64,000 nt of DNA from assembly GCF_008033115.1 (NCBI RefSeq), contig NZ_CP041203.1, forward strand, positions 3,534,001 to 3,598,000. The letters are read 5' to 3'. The translations under genes and the position numbers were made by a program. Below the pieces are notes generated by a model, which did no database searches, was not told the origin of the DNA, and saw only the letters and a program-made list of their open reading frames with translations. Shown here piece by piece: positions 62,050-64,000 of the stretch (positions within the stretch are counted from its first letter, which is position 1; every line of letters begins with the position of its first letter). This DNA comes from Cellulomonas sp. Y8. GTDB lineage: Bacteria > Actinomycetota > Actinomycetes > Actinomycetales > Cellulomonadaceae.

Positions 62050-63732
62050 TCAGCCCTGGCGCAGGTCCAGGTAGCGCGCGATCAGGGAGCGGGTCGACGG
62101 GTCCTGGGCCGCCAGCGCGTCCGCGTCGCCCTCGACCGCCGGGGCGATCTCGAGCGCGAGCTTCTTGCCCAGCTCGACGCCCCACTGGTCGAACGAGTCG
62201 ATGCCCCACACGACGCCCTCGACGAACGTGATGTGCTCGTACAGCGCGATGAGCTGGCCGAGCACCGACGGGGTCAGCGACGGGGCCAGGATCGACGTCG
62301 TCGGGCGGTTCCCGGGGAACACCCGGGCCGGCACGATCTCCTCGGCGGTGCCCTCGGCGCGGACCTCGTCGGCGGTCTTGCCGAACGCCAGCGCCTTGGT
62401 CTGCGCGAAGAAGTTCGCCAGGAACAGGCCGTGCACGTCGGTGTCGCCGTCCTTCAGCGGGTGCGCCGGGTTGGCGACCGCGATGAAGTCCGCCGGGATC
62501 AGCCGGGTGCCCTGGTGGATCAGCTGGTAGAACGCGTGCTGGCCGTTGGTGCCGGGCTCGCCCCAGAACACCTCGCCGGTCTCCGTCGTCACCGGGGTGC
62601 CGTCCCAGCGGACCGACTTGCCGTTCGACTCCATGGTGAGCTGCTGCAGGTACGCCGGGAACCGGTGCAGGTACTGGGCGTACGGCAGGACGGCGTGCGT
62701 GTGCGCGTCGAGGAAGTTGACGTACCAGACGTTGAGCAGGCCCATGAGGACCGGCACGTTCTGGTCGAACGGCGTAGTGCGGACGTGCTCGTCGACGGCG
62801 TGGAAGCCCTCGAGGAACTCGCCGAAGGCGTCCGGGCCGATCGCGATGGCCAGCGAGGTGCCGATCGCCGAGTCGACCGAGTAGCGGCCGCCGACCCAGT
62901 CCCAGAACCCGAACGCGTTCTCCGGGTCGATGCCGAACGCGGCGACCTTGTCGAGCGCCGTCGACACCGCGACGAAGTGCTTGGCGACCGCGCCGGTGCG
63001 GGCCTCCTCGGTGTCCTCGATCGCGCCGGCGGCGACGAGCTCCCGCCACAGCCAGTCGCGGGCGAGCCGCGCGTTGGTGAGCGTCTCGAGCGTGCCGAAG
63101 GTCTTGGACGCGACGACGAACAGCGTCGTCGTCGGGTCGAGGTCCTTCGTCTTCTCGGCGATGTCGGTCGGGTCGATGTTCGACACGAACCGCACCTCGA
63201 GGCCGTCCTGGACGTACGGCTTGAGCGCCTCGTACGCCATGACCGGGCCGAGGTCCGAGCCGCCGATGCCGATGTTCACGACGGTCGCGACGCGCTCGCC
63301 GGTGACGCCGGTCCACTCGCCCGAGCGGACCTTGTCGGCGAACGCGGCGATCTTCGCGAGCACCTCCTGCACGTCGGCGTCCACGTCCTGGCCGTCGACG
63401 ACGAGGGTGGGCTCCGCGTCGGCCGGGCGGCGCAGCGCGGTGTGCAGCACGGCGCGGTCCTCGGTGACGTTGATGTGCTCGCCGGCGAACATCGCGTCGA
63501 GCCGGGCCTTCAGGCCGACCTGGTCCGCGAGGGCGACGAGCAGGGACAGGGTCTCGTCGGTGACGAGGTTCTTCGACAGGTCGACGGTGAGGTCGGCCAG
63601 CTGCCGGGTCAGGCGCGTCGCGCGCTCGGGGTCGGCGTCGAACCAGCCCCGCAGGTCGGGGAGGAACGCCTCCTCGTGCGCGGTCAGGGCGGTCCAGGCG
63701 CCGGTGGTGGTGGCGTCGACGGGTGCAGTCAC
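62050..63732 (-). CDS. pgi: Glucose-6-phosphate isomerase
   Basis: A 560-residue enzyme interconverting glucose-6- and fructose-6-phosphate. [51 protein letters not shown] and [18 protein letters not shown] are the PGI signatures; [10 protein letters not shown] and [16 protein letters not shown] carry the catalytic Glu and His. The GTG at 63732 follows AGAGGGAC. Full length. Confidence 0.98.
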   Translation of the reverse strand: MTAPVDATTTGAWTALTAHEEAFLPDLRGWFDADPERATRLTRQLADLTVDLSKNLVTDETLSLLVALADQVGLKARLDAMFAGEHINVTEDRAVLHTALRRPADAEPTLVVDGQDVDADVQEVLAKIAAFADKVRSGEWTGVTGERVATVVNIGIGGSDLGPVMAYEALKPYVQDGLEVRFVSNIDPTDIAEKTKDLDPTTTLFVVASKTFGTLETLTNARLARDWLWRELVAAGAIEDTEEARTGAVAKHFVAVSTALDKVAAFGIDPENAFGFWDWVGGRYSVDSAIGTSLAIAIGPDAFGEFLEGFHAVDEHVRTTPFDQNVPVLMGLLNVWYVNFLDAHTHAVLPYAQYLHRFPAYLQQLTMESNGKSVRWDGTPVTTETGEVFWGEPGTNGQHAFYQLIHQGTRLIPADFIAVANPAHPLKDGDTDVHGLFLANFFAQTKALAFGKTADEVRAEGTAEEIVPARVFPGNRPTTSILAPSLTPSVLGQLIALYEHITFVEGVVWGIDSFDQWGVELGKKLALEIAPAVEGDADALAAQDPSTRSLIARYLDLRQG

Positions 63733-63820
63733 GGCGAGTCCCTCTCGGAAGCAAGATCCAACAGGTCACACCGTATCGAGGCCGGGGCGGTGGGCGAGCG
63801 GGACGTGCGGCCCGCCCGGG

Positions 63821-64000
63821 TCAGCCCAGGGCCTCGCGGACGAGCGGGGCCACCTGGGTGCCGAGCAGCTCGATCGCGCGCAGGCTCTCCCGCTGCGGCA
63901 CGCCGCTCAGGTCCATCTGGAAGATCTGCCGGTCGTGCCCGAGCGCGGCGTGCAGCGCGACGATGCGGTCCGCGACCTCGTGCGGCGACCCGACGAAGTA
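63821..64000 (-). CDS. LLM-class flavin-dependent oxidoreductase, C-terminal fragment
   Basis: The last 59 residues are visible: YFVGSPHEVADRIVALHAAL, then GHDRQIFQMDLSGVPQRESL and a tail ending VAPLVREALG. This is the usual end of actinobacterial luciferase-like monooxygenases of the CE1758 kind. The rest lies beyond the window. Confidence 0.75.
   Translation of the reverse strand, partial: YFVGSPHEVADRIVALHAALGHDRQIFQMDLSGVPQRESLRAIELLGTQVAPLVREALG

Noticed and set aside
1..64000. Mobile element, prophage or genomic island
   Set aside because: No transposase, integrase, tRNA-associated repeat or stretch of clearly different base composition was found.

Overview
The window is very G+C-rich DNA (roughly three quarters G+C by eye). 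It has many GTG starts, GTGA/ATGA stop-start overlaps and actinobacterial-type -10 boxes sitting 6-8 bases before start codons. Gene content (hrcA with a CIRCE site followed by dnaJ, lepA-hemW, comEA-comEC-holA-rpsT, F420/LLM-type oxidoreductases, a DtxR-type regulator, two beta-xylosidases) points to an actinomycete close to Cellulomonas. That assignment is an inference. No rRNA, tRNA, CRISPR array, IS element or prophage was recognised, and no gene-free stretch exceeds about 300 bases.

Region 1 (1-11.9 kb) is a hemicellulose block. On the minus strand, a GH120 beta-xylosidase, a YagE/YjhH-type 2-keto-3-deoxy sugar-acid aldolase and a YjhG-type xylonate dehydratase (cut by the window edge) form one operon, divergent from a LacI-type repressor. 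Near-identical 16-bp operators lie on both sides of that promoter region. A second LacI-type gene diverges from a GH39 beta-xylosidase plus a binding-protein/two-permease sugar importer, with its own pair of GAAAC-N-GTTTC operators. Together these suggest uptake of xylo-oligosaccharides, intracellular cleavage and non-phosphorylative use of xylonate.

Region 2 (12-33.6 kb) is a mixed set of mostly single genes: a small-molecule kinase, an amidohydrolase, acetyltransferases, an M48 membrane protease, Nudix, GT2, a GGDEF protein and an EamA transporter. It also holds a convergent pair that looks like quinone/hydroquinone detoxification, a cell-surface lipoprotein, HMG-CoA synthase and reductase, and a DtxR-type regulator.

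Region 3 (33.7-57.5 kb) is conserved housekeeping: leuS, degV-like, comEA, comEC, holA, rpsT, lepA, hemW, hrcA, dnaJ and rsmE. Set into it at 43.8-45.5 kb is the most interesting locus. A 45-codon secreted peptide gene lies just upstream of an XRE-HTH/TPR regulator, the gene layout of peptide-pheromone (RRNPP-type) signalling systems. Region 4 (57.6-64 kb) holds a divergent membrane pyrophosphatase coupled to a glycosyltransferase, a small membrane protein, pgi and the tail of an LLM flavin oxidoreductase.

Two window-wide patterns stand out. Seven single-base frameshifts fall in six otherwise well-preserved genes, mostly in G/C runs, and probably are sequencing errors. Several gene ends, mainly convergent ones, carry long palindromes built from a private word repeated and then inverted.
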